Source: Clostridia bacterium (GTDB lineage Bacteria > Bacillota > Clostridia > Oscillospirales > CAG-272). From it: DNA of 5,715 nucleotides. The DNA is taken from assembly GCA_017397205.1 (NCBI GenBank), contig JAFQJX010000029.1, forward strand, positions 1 to 5,715, read 5' to 3'. A program made the position numbers and the translations under genes. Position 1 is the first letter of the stretch; each line of letters opens with the position of its first letter. The notes beneath the pieces are model-generated. The model ran no database searches. It worked only from the letters and a program-made list of their open reading frames with translations, and was not told the origin of the DNA. This document shows, in pieces, positions 5,636 to 5,715 of this stretch.

Positions 5636-5715
5636 TCCGCTGGAGCGGAGTGATATAAACGGCGTTGCCGTCGTGATATAGCGCAACTTCGTCGCGCGTG
5701 ATATAGAAAGCCGGC
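5636..5715. repeat. Array of GTGATATA boxes alternating with small palindromes, continuing past the window end
   Basis: The 8-mer GTGATATA occurs at 5650-5657, 5673-5680 and 5698-5705 (steps of 23 and 25). Each gap, and the sequence before the first box, is a palindrome of different sequence. TCCGCT/AGCGGA lies at 5636-5641 and 5644-5649. ACGGC/GCCGT lies at 5659-5663 and 5667-5671. GCGC/GCGC lies at 5681-5684 and 5694-5697, with AC/GT inside it around a TTC loop and one A-C mismatch. After the third box GAAAGCCGGC begins what looks like a fourth palindrome, cut by the window edge. Stems keep pairing while their sequence changes, which points to selection for structure. From memory, similar TGATATA-hairpin arrays occur near four-helix-bundle genes in gut Firmicutes; I cannot verify that here. 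Confidence 0.75.

Noticed and set aside
5636..5715. CRISPR array
   Set aside because: The constant part is only 8 bases and the variable parts are palindromes rather than unrelated spacers; no cas genes are present.

Overview
The window looks like a piece of the chromosome of an uncultured, GC-rich Clostridia-type Bacillota (Firmicutes), probably gut-associated. This rests on a Gram-positive-type LacZ, a DUF3737 protein of the kind common in Firmicutes, strong AAAGGAG-type ribosome binding sites, U-run intrinsic terminators, and an S23/four-helix-bundle protein next to a hairpin repeat array. The genus cannot be fixed from the sequence.

Left part (2-3798, + strand): the 3' four fifths of a lacZ-type beta-galactosidase gene (GH2), cut by the window edge. 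It overlaps by one base (TGATG) with a DUF3737 gene, so the two form a translationally coupled pair. After 72 bases comes a small, visibly more AT-rich gene for a 121-residue acidic helical protein that I do not recognise. No terminator is seen before it, so it may be read from the same transcript.

Middle (3799-3979): a convergent gene-free stretch of about 180 bases. It holds two strong hairpins, each flanked by A-runs and T-runs so that they can stop transcription from both sides.

Right part (- strand): a membrane-anchored SurA/PrsA-like protein (3980-5086) whose parvulin-like region appears to lack the usual catalytic histidines. Its leader carries a 12-bp imperfect inverted repeat beside the ribosome binding site. 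Upstream of it is an AT-rich gene (5262-5618) for a four-helix-bundle protein of the S23/IVS-encoded family. Immediately upstream of that gene, running off the window, is an array in which the 8-mer GTGATATA alternates with small palindromes of different sequence.

The lacZ/DUF3737 pair points to lactose or galactoside use. The SurA/PrsA-like protein points to extracytoplasmic protein handling. The four-helix gene plus hairpin array looks like a compact module of foreign origin and is the most interesting part of the window. No tRNA, rRNA, CRISPR array or transposase gene was seen.
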